From the NCBI GenBank assembly GCA_943369295.1, contig CALRMU020000006.1, positions 1-64,000 of the forward strand: a DNA stretch of 64,000 nucleotides, in the 5' to 3' direction. Under the pieces are notes generated by a model that searched no databases, was not told the DNA's origin, and worked only from the letters and a program-made list of their open reading frames with translations. The translations under genes and the position numbers were made by a program. How positions within the stretch are numbered: the first letter of the stretch is position 1; every line of letters starts with the position of its first letter. Below are positions 34,250-43,266 of the stretch, one piece after another. Source of the DNA: JAKRSE01 sp943369295 (lineage in GTDB: Bacteria; Armatimonadota; Fimbriimonadia; Fimbriimonadales; Fimbriimonadaceae).

Positions 34250-34255
34250 GAATCC

Positions 34256-35116
34256 ATGTCTGACGGCCCTTTGATTCTTGACGGAAAAGCCCTTTCTAAA
34301 CAAATCCGCGCAGAGTTGACGGATCGGGTGGCTGCCCTGAAAGAGAAGGGAATTCAGCCAAGAATCGAAGCGGTCGTCGCCGCACAAGACCCCGCCTCTT
34401 TGGCTTATGTGGCGATGAAACGAAAGTGGGCCGAAGCGGCCGGAATGGCATCTGGCGAGTTTTCGGTTGACGAAAATGTGACGACTGAGGAAGTTCTGGC
34501 CCAGGTTCACAAGCTCAACGCCGACCCCGCCGTTCACGGGGTTCTTATTCAGCACCCTCTCCCCAAGCACATCGATGAACCCAAAGTGCTGGAAGCGCTG
34601 GGAGCAGCAAAGGATGTTGACGGAATCACTTCAGCCTCGCTCGGTCTTCTCACTGCCGGACTTCCCGGGTTCCGATGCGCCACACCCCTGGGAATCACCA
34701 AGATTCTTGACCACTACGGCATTAAGTGCGAAGGAGCAAACGCGATGGTCATTGGCAGAAGCGTGATTTTGGGCAAGCCCATGGCGCTTATGCTTCTGGA
34801 GAAGAACGCGACTGTGACCATCGCCCACTCCCGCACCAAAAACCTTGCCGACCTTGTCCGTCAGGCGGACATTTTGGTGGCTGCCGTCGGGCGGGCAGAA
34901 ATGGTGAAGGGAGACTGGCTTAAGCCTGGCGCAGTCGTTATTGATGCCGGCTATAACAAGGTCGAAGGCAGAAGCCACGACGTGGGCGACTGCGACTACG
35001 AATCCTGCAGCAAGGTGGCATCGGCCATTACTCCTGTGCCTGGCGGGGTAGGCCCCATGACCGTCACAAGCCTCCTGGCGAACACAGTCGAGGCGGCAGA
35101 AGCCCTGGTGAGATGA
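34256..35116 (+). CDS. folD: Bifunctional methylenetetrahydrofolate dehydrogenase / cyclohydrolase
   Basis: Interconverts methylene- and formyl-tetrahydrofolate with NADP. The 286-residue protein has the catalytic lysine in YVAMKRKW (Y-x-x-x-K), the substrate segment VLIQHPLPKHID, the cofactor loop GRSVILGKPMA and the closing PVPGGVGPMTVTSLL. Start at 34256 (MSDGPLILDG) from the leaderless promoter and the usual family N-terminus. ftsZ follows after a hairpin-bearing gap. Confidence 0.95.
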   Translation: MSDGPLILDGKALSKQIRAELTDRVAALKEKGIQPRIEAVVAAQDPASLAYVAMKRKWAEAAGMASGEFSVDENVTTEEVLAQVHKLNADPAVHGVLIQHPLPKHIDEPKVLEALGAAKDVDGITSASLGLLTAGLPGFRCATPLGITKILDHYGIKCEGANAMVIGRSVILGKPMALMLLEKNATVTIAHSRTKNLADLVRQADILVAAVGRAEMVKGDWLKPGAVVIDAGYNKVEGRSHDVGDCDYESCSKVASAITPVPGGVGPMTVTSLLANTVEAAEALVR

Positions 35117-35200
35117 TCTCCACCAAAGGGTGAATCTTTTCTCAGGCTCGAGTGTGGAAAAGTCTGCACTTTGGCCCTGAAGGTCTTGCCCCCTTTTCCA

Positions 35201-35233
35201 CTTCCTCTCCGTCTGAAGGGCAAGGAGAGGGAG
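35201..35233 (+). promoter_or_regulatory. Leader hairpin upstream of ftsZ
   Basis: CTTCCTCTCC (35201-35210) and GGAGAGGGAG (35224-35233) pair over 10 positions with one G-T wobble, loop of 13. It lies 42 bases before the ftsZ start, with no T-run. A similar CCCCTCTCC/GGAGAGGGG hairpin occurs at 62239-62281. Confidence 0.5.
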
Positions 35234-35275
35234 GGTCTTGTTAAGGGACTCATCCTGCCGCGAGGTTTCAAAGGA

Positions 35276-36475
35276 GTGAGTCCGATCAATTTGTTCGAGA
35301 TGAAGGCCGTGATCAAGGTGATCGGTGTCGGCGGTGCAGGCTGCAACGCTGTCAACCGAATGATTGAGGCAGGGTTGGATGGCGTCGATTTTGTCGCTGC
35401 CAACACAGATGTCCAGGTTCTGAACAAGAGTCTGGCTCCTCAGAAAATTCAGCTTGGCGCTCATGCCACTCGCGGACTCGGCTCTGGCGGCAACCCCGAA
35501 ACCGGCGAGGCTTCGGCCCGCGAAACTGAGAAGGAAATTCTCATGCACCTTGAAGGTGCAGACATGGTCTTTATCGCAGCCGGAATGGGCGGCGGCACAG
35601 GCACAGGCGCGGCCCCCATCATCGCCGAGCTGGCCAAGCAGCGCGGAATCTTAACCGTCGCTGTCGTCAGCGAGCCCTTTATGTACGAGGGCGGAAAGCG
35701 AAAGAAGATCGCCAAGGCCGGACTTAACAAGCTTAAAGAGATCGTCGATTCTCTCATCGTCATCCCCAACGACCTTCTGCCCGTCGCGGTCGGAAAGTCG
35801 GTCAGCTTTGTCGATGCTCTCAAGTCGGCAGATGAAGCTCTGCTCTGCGGAGTGAAAGGAATCGCTGACATTGTGATTCGCCCCGGAATGATCAACGTGG
35901 ACTTCGCCGACGTAAAGTCTGTGATGACTAACGCGGGTCTCACAGTCATGGGGATCGGCAAGGGAATCGGCGAAAAGAAGGCTCGAATTGCAGCCCAGGC
36001 AGCCGTCCAGTCTCCCTTCTCCACCCTTTCTATCCAAGGTGCTCAGAAGATGCTGGTCAGCTTCTTGGTTGGTCCCACCTTCTCCATGGGCGAAATCAAT
36101 GAGGCCATGGATTACCTGAACCAGTACATCGACCCCGAAACAGGCGATGTCTTCATGGGCTTGACTCTTGATGAAAATCAGGGCGATTCGGTGGAAGTCA
36201 CGGTTGTCGCCGTTGGCATGCCGATGGAAGGCGCTAGACCTCAGGATCCTTCAGTCTTCCAGCAGGCAGATCGAAGCCGAGGCAGAGATCGATCTATCGT
36301 CGAAGAGCCTGATACGGCCGAAACCACATCCGCACAAGTGGCTCCGGTTCGCGAGCCCAGCAAGGTCCGACACATCTCTCCTGCCAGGGGGCCCTTGGCT
36401 CCTCTGGACGTTTCTGACTTCAGCGATATCTCAATGCCAGAGTTTCTGAAGCAGTACAAATCATCTGATCTTTAA
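35276..36475 (+). CDS. ftsZ: Cell division GTPase FtsZ
   Basis: Forms the division ring. From GTG at 35276 the protein has 399 residues: GTP-binding domain with IGVGGAGCNAVNRM and the signature GGGTGTGAAP, the T7 loop in NVDFADVKSVM, a variable linker (about 330-375) and a C-terminal peptide ISMPEFLKQ that would bind partners such as FtsA. The start is uncertain: GTG 35276 (MSPINLFEMKAVIKV) gives the common family N-terminus, with TTG 35291 and ATG 35300 possible. ftsA and ftsQ are not next to it, so the usual dcw order is broken here. Confidence 0.95.
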   Translation: MSPINLFEMKAVIKVIGVGGAGCNAVNRMIEAGLDGVDFVAANTDVQVLNKSLAPQKIQLGAHATRGLGSGGNPETGEASARETEKEILMHLEGADMVFIAAGMGGGTGTGAAPIIAELAKQRGILTVAVVSEPFMYEGGKRKKIAKAGLNKLKEIVDSLIVIPNDLLPVAVGKSVSFVDALKSADEALLCGVKGIADIVIRPGMINVDFADVKSVMTNAGLTVMGIGKGIGEKKARIAAQAAVQSPFSTLSIQGAQKMLVSFLVGPTFSMGEINEAMDYLNQYIDPETGDVFMGLTLDENQGDSVEVTVVAVGMPMEGARPQDPSVFQQADRSRGRDRSIVEEPDTAETTSAQVAPVREPSKVRHISPARGPLAPLDVSDFSDISMPEFLKQYKSSDL

Positions 36476-36523
36476 CCAAAAAAACAGGCGTTTTTTATCT
36501 ATAAACGTACTGGTCCAACGAAT

Positions 36524-36552
36524 GGCCCCGCCTTGTGCGGGGCATTTTTTTG
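36524..36552 (+). terminator. Rho-independent terminator after ftsZ
   Basis: GCCCCGC (36525-36531), loop CTTGT, GCGGGGC (36537-36543), then A and seven T. Confidence 0.93.
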
Positions 36553-36709
36553 TCAGCCGACCAGGCAGGCCGCCCGCAAGATCACCAGAACCATCGTTTT
36601 CAGGCCCTTCTCACCCTTTTAACAGGTAACGCACTGCCTAATTCAGCCCGAAGGATAAATGCGGCACCCTGCAATAAAGAGGCGTCGCACACTTTGGGGC
36701 ACCAAAAGC

Positions 36710-39061
36710 ATGAAGGTGAGATACAAGTTTTTCGCCACGCTCTTGGCCGGAATGGTCATAGCGGGCATAGGCATTCATCTAGCCTCATCTGGCACCTTGG
36801 TCAATAGCTTTTCTCAGCAGGATGAGGCCAGAGCCAAAACTGAACTCGAGCGTGTTGAAGCTGTTTTCGGCCAAATAGTAGGGAAGGTTCACGGCCAGAC
36901 AGGGGCCTTAGCCGAGCTTGCTCCAGAGAAGACTTTGACGCCGGACAGGGTCACCAAGCTTGATCTGGATGGCGCGCTGCTTTTGAAGCAGACAGGCGAG
37001 TCTGACCTTTGGATTGGGAGAGGCAGTCTTTCCCAAACCGCAGCTGAGAATCTAATCAGGTCAAACCATCTGGTTGAACTAGCCGAAACAAAGCCTTCTG
37101 GACTCTCTGGACTTGTCAGAACCCCCGCCGGTGCCTTTATCGCGTCCTTCCACAAAACGGCGGACAGTCGATGGCTGGCTTCCTTTAAGGAAGTCGATAA
37201 CTCTATCAAGAGCCAGCTCTCAAGAGTTGTCAGTCTCAACCTACAGTGGAGTCCAGTTCTGCCAGCTGGTTCCCAAAATCGATTCGATTCGACCCAGAGT
37301 GTTTGGGTCGAGGGATCGAGTCTCATGGGGACTGCTCTCCTGCGTGATCTCAAGGGGCAGCCCCTTTTGAGAGTCGAGGCGGCCATGCCTCGTTCGATTC
37401 ACCAGCTTGGGCAGGAAACCACCAATTGGATGACTCTACAAATCGTCTGCGTAGGGGCCATCTTTATCATGGTCGTCAGCTACGCCACGATGAGGCATGT
37501 GATTGGCCCCTTAGAAGACCTTGGCAATCAAGTCTCAACGATCGGAGCAGGATCGTCGGGAAAGAGAGTTGTGGTCAAAGAGGACGACGAAGTCGCTTCT
37601 CTGGCTTTCAACATTAATCAGATGCTCGACCGGCTGGATGATGGGAGCCGAAGGCTGCAGGAAAGCCAGGATGCCCTAAAGCGGCATAACGAAAATCTGG
37701 AACTGATTATTGCTGCCCGCACCAAAGAGATCGAATATCAGGCTTATCATGACAAGCTGACTGGACTTCCCAACAGAGCCCTCTTTCTTGATCGCTTGAG
37801 CCAAGCACTGCGTCGATGCTTTAGAACCAAGCGAACCATTTCGGTGCTCTTTATCGACCTTGATAACTTCAAGCTCGTGAACGACAGCCTGGGTCACGAT
37901 ATGGGTGATGCCTTGCTGATGCAGGTGGCAGAGAGACTGAGCGACGCTGTCCGGCCAGGAGACACAGTCGCCCGACTTGGCGGGGATGAGTTCACCATCC
38001 TGCTGGAAGACGTTCTGGGTGAAGAAGAGCCAAGGCTGGTTGCCAAGAGAATTTTGGACAGTCTGAAAGAGCCCTTTATGCTCGGCAGCACAGAAGCTTT
38101 TGCCAACGCCTCAATCGGCATTGCCATCAAAACCAACCCTTACGAGTCGGCTGAATCCCTCTTGAAATCTGCCGACACAGCGATGTACCACGCCAAGGGT
38201 CTGGGAAGATCTCGTTACGTTTTCTTCAGCCCTCAAATGCATGAGATGGCAAAAGAGCGGCTGGAGATGGAAACAGCCTTGAGAAAGGCCGTGATTGAAG
38301 GCGACATCACTGCCGCCTACCAGCCCCTGATCGAGCTGAAATCTGGAAGGATTGTAGGGTGCGAAGCTTTGGCAAGATGGCATCACACAGAGAAAGGAAG
38401 CATTCCCCCTTCCGTCTTTATTCCCATCGCTGAAGAGACCGGCCTCATCGTTCCCTTGGGGTGGAAGCTGCTTGAAGAGGCCTGTTATCAGGCAATGATT
38501 CTGAGAGACATTCTTAAGTCTCCTGATTTCATCATGAGCGTCAACCTCTCCGGAAGACAGTTCCAATCCGGGAGCCTTGTGACCGTGATTCGGCAGACGC
38601 TGGAGAAGACCATGCTTCCTCCCCAGTGCCTAAAGCTCGAAATCACAGAATCGATCTTGATGGAGAACAGGGAAGAGAGCATTGATAGAATGAAGGAGCT
38701 GAAGGCTTTGGGCGTCTACCTGGCCTTGGATGACTTCGGGACGGGCTACTCCTCCCTCTCCACTCTCCATGCTTTTCCGATTGATACTCTGAAGATCGAC
38801 AAGAGCTTTATCAGCCGATTAGAAGAGGAAGAAGGAGCTCAGGCCATCGTCGAAGCCATTTTGGCCATGGCCCACACCCTGAAGATCGATGTCACAGGTG
38901 AAGGTGTGGAATCGGAAGCCCAGGCCGACCTGATTCGCCGGCTAGGCTGTCAGCTTGGCCAAGGTTTTCTTTTCGATCGTCCTTTGACGGGAGAAGGCCT
39001 CTCGGACCGATTGAGAGATGGCACCTATCCTCAGGCAGAAGAAGAGCGAAGAGCTGCCTGA
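36710..39061 (+). CDS. Membrane GGDEF-EAL protein (c-di-GMP synthesis and breakdown)
   Basis: The 783-residue protein has a membrane helix (8-28), an external sensor region (30-235), a second helix (about 240-258), HAMP, GGDEF and EAL domains. The cyclase site RLGGDEF is intact and RPGD five residues before it is the product-inhibition I-site. The EAL side keeps EALARWHH, NLSGRQF, EITESIL, DDFGTGYSS, KIDKSFI and EGVES, so phosphodiesterase activity is also likely. Which activity dominates cannot be told. The start ATG at 36710 (MKVRYKFFATLLAG) places the first helix correctly; an in-frame ATG at 36659 would add 17 residues. Confidence 0.92.
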   Translation: MKVRYKFFATLLAGMVIAGIGIHLASSGTLVNSFSQQDEARAKTELERVEAVFGQIVGKVHGQTGALAELAPEKTLTPDRVTKLDLDGALLLKQTGESDLWIGRGSLSQTAAENLIRSNHLVELAETKPSGLSGLVRTPAGAFIASFHKTADSRWLASFKEVDNSIKSQLSRVVSLNLQWSPVLPAGSQNRFDSTQSVWVEGSSLMGTALLRDLKGQPLLRVEAAMPRSIHQLGQETTNWMTLQIVCVGAIFIMVVSYATMRHVIGPLEDLGNQVSTIGAGSSGKRVVVKEDDEVASLAFNINQMLDRLDDGSRRLQESQDALKRHNENLELIIAARTKEIEYQAYHDKLTGLPNRALFLDRLSQALRRCFRTKRTISVLFIDLDNFKLVNDSLGHDMGDALLMQVAERLSDAVRPGDTVARLGGDEFTILLEDVLGEEEPRLVAKRILDSLKEPFMLGSTEAFANASIGIAIKTNPYESAESLLKSADTAMYHAKGLGRSRYVFFSPQMHEMAKERLEMETALRKAVIEGDITAAYQPLIELKSGRIVGCEALARWHHTEKGSIPPSVFIPIAEETGLIVPLGWKLLEEACYQAMILRDILKSPDFIMSVNLSGRQFQSGSLVTVIRQTLEKTMLPPQCLKLEITESILMENREESIDRMKELKALGVYLALDDFGTGYSSLSTLHAFPIDTLKIDKSFISRLEEEEGAQAIVEAILAMAHTLKIDVTGEGVESEAQADLIRRLGCQLGQGFLFDRPLTGEGLSDRLRDGTYPQAEEERRAA

Positions 39062-39117
39062 GTTGGTTTATTCAGTTTCTGACAGAGTCTTGGTTTGCTG
39101 AGATCAAGGCGATTGGG

Positions 39118-40168
39118 GCACTGGTGCCGCTAATGGCACGGAGTTGATTCGTCTGGTTTGGGAGGGACTGATAGAAGGCTTTCAGTTCCCGCCCGACAGC
39201 AGGCTGATCGGGGCGGGGCACCCTCGGTCGAAGTGTTCGAACTGTTCAGGATTGAGACTCGTCATTCCTGCTTGACAGCAGAGCTGGTCAAGCAGGCCAC
39301 CCCGTCGCTTTTGTTTAATCAAACGGTTTTGGGTGCCACGACCTTGACGAGGCACGAGGGAAAGGTCGTGAATAATAAGCACACAAACACAGCACTTCCC
39401 GCCCGACAGCAGGCTGATCGGGACGGGGCACCCTCGGTCGAAGTGTTTGGTTGAAGCATTGTTTTGGAGTGCCACGATCTTTTCCGAGGGACGAGGAAAA
39501 GGTCGTGAATGGCGACTCACATCAATGCTTCTCTCTTCGTAGAGCATGGCCGATCCAAGCCCCTCATTCAGACTCGTCCGGAACACCCCCCTTCGAGTGG
39601 CTCCGAGGAACGAGGAGACGCTCGATGGGGAGAAAAGAGTCTCCCCTTCCGACTGCTCAGTTCAGGATAACGAATTCTTTATGGTCGGAAGGGGCGGGAG
39701 ATGGCACGATGTTCTCCCCTTGTGAAGATTGCGGTCAGAGCACTGGCGCTGCCAGTGGCACGGATTCTTTCTGCTTCAGGAACGAAAAACAGAAGACTTC
39801 CAGTTCCCGCCCGACAGCAGAGCTGATCGGGACGGGGCACCCACGGGTGAAGTACTCGACCTGACCAGGATTGAAACTCATTGTTCCCGCCCTACAGCAG
39901 GCTGATCGGGGCGGGGCACCCTCGGATTTGAGCTTCGCTCACCTGGCTGAACGACTTCATCGTACAACCAGGCCACCGTTTTCATTGGACGGGAGGGTCT
40001 GGGTGCCACGACCCTTTCCGAGGGACGAGGCAAGGTCGTGAATGGGAATTTCGAAGCCTTGTTTAGGGCAAGGCATTCCTGCTTGACAGCAGAGCTAAAC
40101 CAGGCCACCCCCCCCCCCACTCAATAACCAGAGTAAGACCTGCCGGCCACTGGTCCGTGACCAGTGAA
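39118..40168. repeat. Cluster of hairpin repeats, types A, B, C and D
   Basis: No gene is seen in the 1.2 kb gap 39062-40250; it is filled with hairpins. Type D (CCCGCCCGA or CCTGCTTGA stems): 39186-39223, 39267-39300, 39396-39433, 39804-39842, 39884-39922. Type A (foot GTGCC, ACGAYC/GGTCGT stem, GAAT tail): 39333-39374, 39469-39511, 40003-40044. Type C: 39118-39139 (degenerate) and 39740-39761 (minus). A D/B hybrid lies at 40076-40108 and a perfect ACTGGTC-CGT-GACCAGT at 40144-40168. Between 39512 and 39735, part of the sequence has no recognised repeat. Confidence 0.8.
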
Positions 40169-40190
40169 CCGAAGCGCCCATTCACCCCAA

Positions 40191-40230
40191 AAGAAAAATC
40201 ACCCAGACCCCCCCAAGGGAATCTGGGTGA
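40191..40230 (-). terminator. Rho-independent terminator of the sugar isomerase gene
   Basis: On the minus strand TCACCCAGA and TCTGGGTGA (plus 40199-40207 and 40222-40230) form a perfect stem followed by TTTTTCTT. Confidence 0.85.
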
Positions 40231-40250
40231 CCAGCAAGCAAGGCGGAAGC

Positions 40251-41003
40251 CTACTTGCCCATGGCCCGAATGTTCTTCAGGCAGGCATCAATCGCTTCCA
40301 TCGGAGTCATGCCCGAATCAGATTCGTGCTCAACCACGTACCACTCGGTTCCAGCCTTGTCTTCACAGGCTTCAAAAACCTTGGCCCAAGGAATCTCGCC
40401 TTCGCCAACGACCTTGCCCCAGGGCTGGGAGTACTCCTTGAGGTGGACCGAAAGTCCACGGCCAGGGAATTCCAAAATGGGGGCGACGGGGTCGGCTCCG
40501 CCGTGCATTCCGTTGGCAGTGTCGTACTGCATCAGAAACTCGGTTGGAGTGTTTTCGCCAAAAATGGTCCAGGCGCACTTGCCGCCATCCAAAACCTTCA
40601 TGTCGCCGTCATGCACATGAAAGCCGGTTTTCAGACCGACAGCAGCCAGCTTGCCGACCAGCTCGGTCATTTCCTTGGCTGTTTCCAGGGCGGCTTCGGC
40701 GGTGTTTCGCTTCTCTTCCGCAATCCACGGAATAATCAGCCAATCGCAGCCGATTGTCTTATGAAAGGCAACCGTTGCATCAAACTTGTCGGGGGCAAAT
40801 TCGCCATAGCCTACGTGAGCGCCTTCGCACTTGAGGCCAACCTCATCAAGCCGAGCCTTGATCGCTTCGGCAGAGTGGCCGTGGTATCCGGCAAACTCAA
40901 CCCCCGCGTATCCCATCTCGGCAACCTTGCCCAGAGTCCCCATCAAATCTTCCGCACAGTCACCGCGGACGGAGTAAAGCTGAACAGCAATCGGAATCGC
41001 CAT
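40251..41003 (-). CDS. Sugar phosphate isomerase/epimerase family protein
   Basis: The 250-residue protein is a xylose-isomerase-like TIM barrel (AP_endonuc_2 superfamily): IPIAVQLYSVRGDC at the start, YAGVEFAGYHGHS, WLIIPWIAEE, TGFHVHDGDMKVLD and WYVVEHESDSG. The His and Glu residues in these strands are the usual metal ligands. Such proteins act on sugars or inositols; the substrate is not evident. TAAGAT lies 9 bases before the ATG, and a terminator follows, so it is a single-gene unit. Confidence 0.85.
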   Translation of the reverse strand: MAIPIAVQLYSVRGDCAEDLMGTLGKVAEMGYAGVEFAGYHGHSAEAIKARLDEVGLKCEGAHVGYGEFAPDKFDATVAFHKTIGCDWLIIPWIAEEKRNTAEAALETAKEMTELVGKLAAVGLKTGFHVHDGDMKVLDGGKCAWTIFGENTPTEFLMQYDTANGMHGGADPVAPILEFPGRGLSVHLKEYSQPWGKVVGEGEIPWAKVFEACEDKAGTEWYVVEHESDSGMTPMEAIDACLKNIRAMGK

Positions 41004-41012
41004 GTCAGCGCC

Positions 41013-41018
41013 ATCTTA
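41013..41018 (-). promoter_or_regulatory. TAAGAT -10 box, leaderless promoter
   Basis: On the minus strand TAAGAT is followed after 9 bases by the ATG at 41003. Confidence 0.5.
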
Positions 41019-41092
41019 CAGGGTCCAGCGGGGTGTATGCATGGGGCGGGTCTGGGAAAGTGACGATTGGCGGAGGGGAAGCGAACGATCAA

Positions 41093-42886
41093 CTAAGGCT
41101 CCAAAACTTCAGGTGTAGCTGGAACCTGGAAGATTGGGAAGGTGCTTTCTGAACGGATTGGCCGCCATGAGTCAATGGCCTGTACAACCTCTTGCATTCT
41201 CTTTTTCCAATCTCCTACCTGCATTTGGGTCTGAAGGTCGATAAAGTCTACAAGTTTGCTGGCGAGCACGACTTTGTCAGGCTCGCTCTTCTTCCTTAAC
41301 ATCACGGACAGCCATCCAGGTCCATGTTTTTTTGATGTCCAAATTCTTTGCTTGTATGGATCAGTCGCATCAATCTCCAAACACTGAGAAAAGGCTTGTG
41401 CCGAGACGTAATTCTCGATCTCTTTTGGAGTAGTCACCCAGATTTTCGCCTCATCTTGATTGAAGTCTGTGAAAGCTTCTTTTAATAGATTAACAGCGGA
41501 CTTAGTCGGAACCCCATCCATCATAACACTGTCACTGTCACAGATCACAAAATGCTTTAGGCCGATTTGCATCATTTTTATTTTGTCAATTGCCTTAGCC
41601 CTGTCGAATTTATTTAACGTGTAGTGAGAAATCAGTGCTCCACCATAAAGGATGAATTGATAATGGACACCTTCAATCAACTGACCTCCAGAGCAGATAT
41701 CAATCCAATGTCGAATATAGATGCGATCTGATGGGCCCTCAACCCAGATGATTCCGTTAGCAAGGAAAAGGTCTGCCGTTGATGCACCTAAATCGCGAAG
41801 AATTTTGAATTGCTCAGTTGGTTGTTCTCTAGCTTGAACTCTACTACTCTCTTGATCTCTAGATATGTGCAGTGTGAGGCTCTTCCTGCTTTCAAACATT
41901 TCGTTCAGAAAGCTCGTGGAGTGAGAGGCTATGAAAAATTTGCACTTTGCTCGTTCAGCATGCCTTAAAATGAACTGAGCAAGTCTGCGCTGGGCGGCTG
42001 GGTGTAAATTATTCTCCGGTTCTTCTACAAAAATATAGCGACCATCCCAGCTGAGTGCTGCAGCTATTCGGCCATCTACAAGCCTGGGATTCAAGACCGG
42101 GGACATTGTCGCAAGAATGATTAACAATGCCGACTTTACGCCGCTTCCTAGTTGGCTTAGAGTTAGCGGTGTTTGCCCTTCGGCCGTTAACCTCACTTCC
42201 CAGACCCACGAACTCGAATTCTCCACCTTACTATACTGCATGTCCAGACGTGTAAAAGGAGGTACGGGGGTTAGTATCTCGTTTAGGTGGTGTAAAACCT
42301 CTTTTTCAATAAATTCCCTGTTGTAAAAATCGGGATTAGTTTGAGCACTTTGCAAATGAGCCCTAACAAGATTTGTTGCGCCCTCTCCATCGTTTCCTAA
42401 CTTGATTGCGTCTAAAGTTTCCTCAGATTTTATATCTCTTTCAGCGCTCAGAAAAACTGGCTGGTGCCTAAAAAGGTCAAGGTGCGGGAGTAAGCTAACT
42501 AAGATTATAGCTTCATTCTCGCTAATATCATGAAAGGATCCACCAAGCTCTACTCTCTTACCGGCTACCCACTGCCCGCCATCTCTCTTTGAAAAGTTTA
42601 CAGTGGCTCCTTCCAGCCTTTTCAATGAGCTGACTAGTCGCCCATATTCATTGTCTTCATGGAATAGTCGGTTGTTTCGTGATAAATGAGCCCAGACGGA
42701 CGCATTGAAGGTAAGCGGGTGCCTTAGTTCGTTGGTCATCAAGTCATAAACGCCGCGAATCAAGGTGGATTTTCCACTATTGTTCGGCCCGATCGCTACC
42801 GTCACTGGGTGATCCCATTTAATACTGACGGGCTCGGCGCGAAAGCATTTTAGCTGACCTAACGTCAGTTGTCGAATTTGCAACAT
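41093..42886 (-). CDS. OLD-family ATP-dependent nuclease (ABC ATPase plus TOPRIM)
   Basis: The 597-residue protein has an SMC/RecF-type ATPase: Walker A GPNNSGKST (about residue 34), signature LSQLGSGVKSAL, Walker B YIFVEEPENNLHP and FIASHSTSFLNEM. The C-terminal TOPRIM nuclease follows with WVEGPSDRIYI, FVICDSDSVMM and TPKEIENYV. This is the layout of OLD nucleases, which are found as solo genes or with helicase or reverse transcriptase partners in phage defence. No partner gene is adjacent, so it would be the solo class. AT-rich relative to the chromosome. Phage P2 Old is the best-known relative; the exact target here is not known. Confidence 0.85.
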   Translation of the reverse strand: MLQIRQLTLGQLKCFRAEPVSIKWDHPVTVAIGPNNSGKSTLIRGVYDLMTNELRHPLTFNASVWAHLSRNNRLFHEDNEYGRLVSSLKRLEGATVNFSKRDGGQWVAGKRVELGGSFHDISENEAIILVSLLPHLDLFRHQPVFLSAERDIKSEETLDAIKLGNDGEGATNLVRAHLQSAQTNPDFYNREFIEKEVLHHLNEILTPVPPFTRLDMQYSKVENSSSWVWEVRLTAEGQTPLTLSQLGSGVKSALLIILATMSPVLNPRLVDGRIAAALSWDGRYIFVEEPENNLHPAAQRRLAQFILRHAERAKCKFFIASHSTSFLNEMFESRKSLTLHISRDQESSRVQAREQPTEQFKILRDLGASTADLFLANGIIWVEGPSDRIYIRHWIDICSGGQLIEGVHYQFILYGGALISHYTLNKFDRAKAIDKIKMMQIGLKHFVICDSDSVMMDGVPTKSAVNLLKEAFTDFNQDEAKIWVTTPKEIENYVSAQAFSQCLEIDATDPYKQRIWTSKKHGPGWLSVMLRKKSEPDKVVLASKLVDFIDLQTQMQVGDWKKRMQEVVQAIDSWRPIRSESTFPIFQVPATPEVLEP

Positions 42887-43266
42887 TTCGAAACAATTGT
42901 ACTCCAGATTGTTTTTATATGCATTGCTGAAATATGCTAATCATTCGATCGGTCTCTTCCGTTCAATCAGCTTTAAATGGAGTGCCGTGTAACGGGTTGA
43001 CTGGGACAGCGACTCAAAAGATTCAGGATGGTCTCTTTTCGCTCGAGGTTGTCTAACTGTGGCTGAGGCCACTTTGCCCAATTCGCAGAGTGCCCCAGGC
43101 AATCATTACGGCTTGCATATCTCTGGCCTGGGCGCTTTGCCAGGTGATCGAGCAATGGTGAATCAAGCTTCAGAGACTCTCCTTCGTGAATTTCCCCCGA
43201 ATTCCCCCCAGTGGACCCCTCTTTATGAAACAATCAGCCATCAAAAACGGTTATTACTACACACCC
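42887..43266. other. Gap with little recognisable content
   Basis: Apart from the TACAAT promoter box for the OLD gene at 42896, I see only weak palindromes (GTGGC-TGA-GGCCAC at about 43058, and CCTGG/CCAGG at about 43127). In-frame codons upstream of the S41 protease start (43186, 43225) would add a non-signal extension. No gene is supported. Confidence 0.5.
42896..42901 (-). promoter_or_regulatory. TACAAT -10 box, leaderless promoter
   Basis: On the minus strand TACAAT is followed after 9 bases by the ATG at 42886. Confidence 0.6.

Noticed and set aside
36600..36710. A c-di-GMP riboswitch before the GGDEF-EAL gene
   Set aside because: The sequence lacks the GEMM conserved blocks (such as the tetraloop-receptor and GGCAAACC-like part).
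39118..40168. A CRISPR-like array
   Set aside because: The repeats are of several different hairpin types at irregular spacing with no constant spacer length, and there are no cas genes in the window.
40164..41063. A 299-codon frame antisense to the sugar isomerase
   Set aside because: No domain is recognisable, and the opposite strand has a clear TIM-barrel protein with promoter and terminator.
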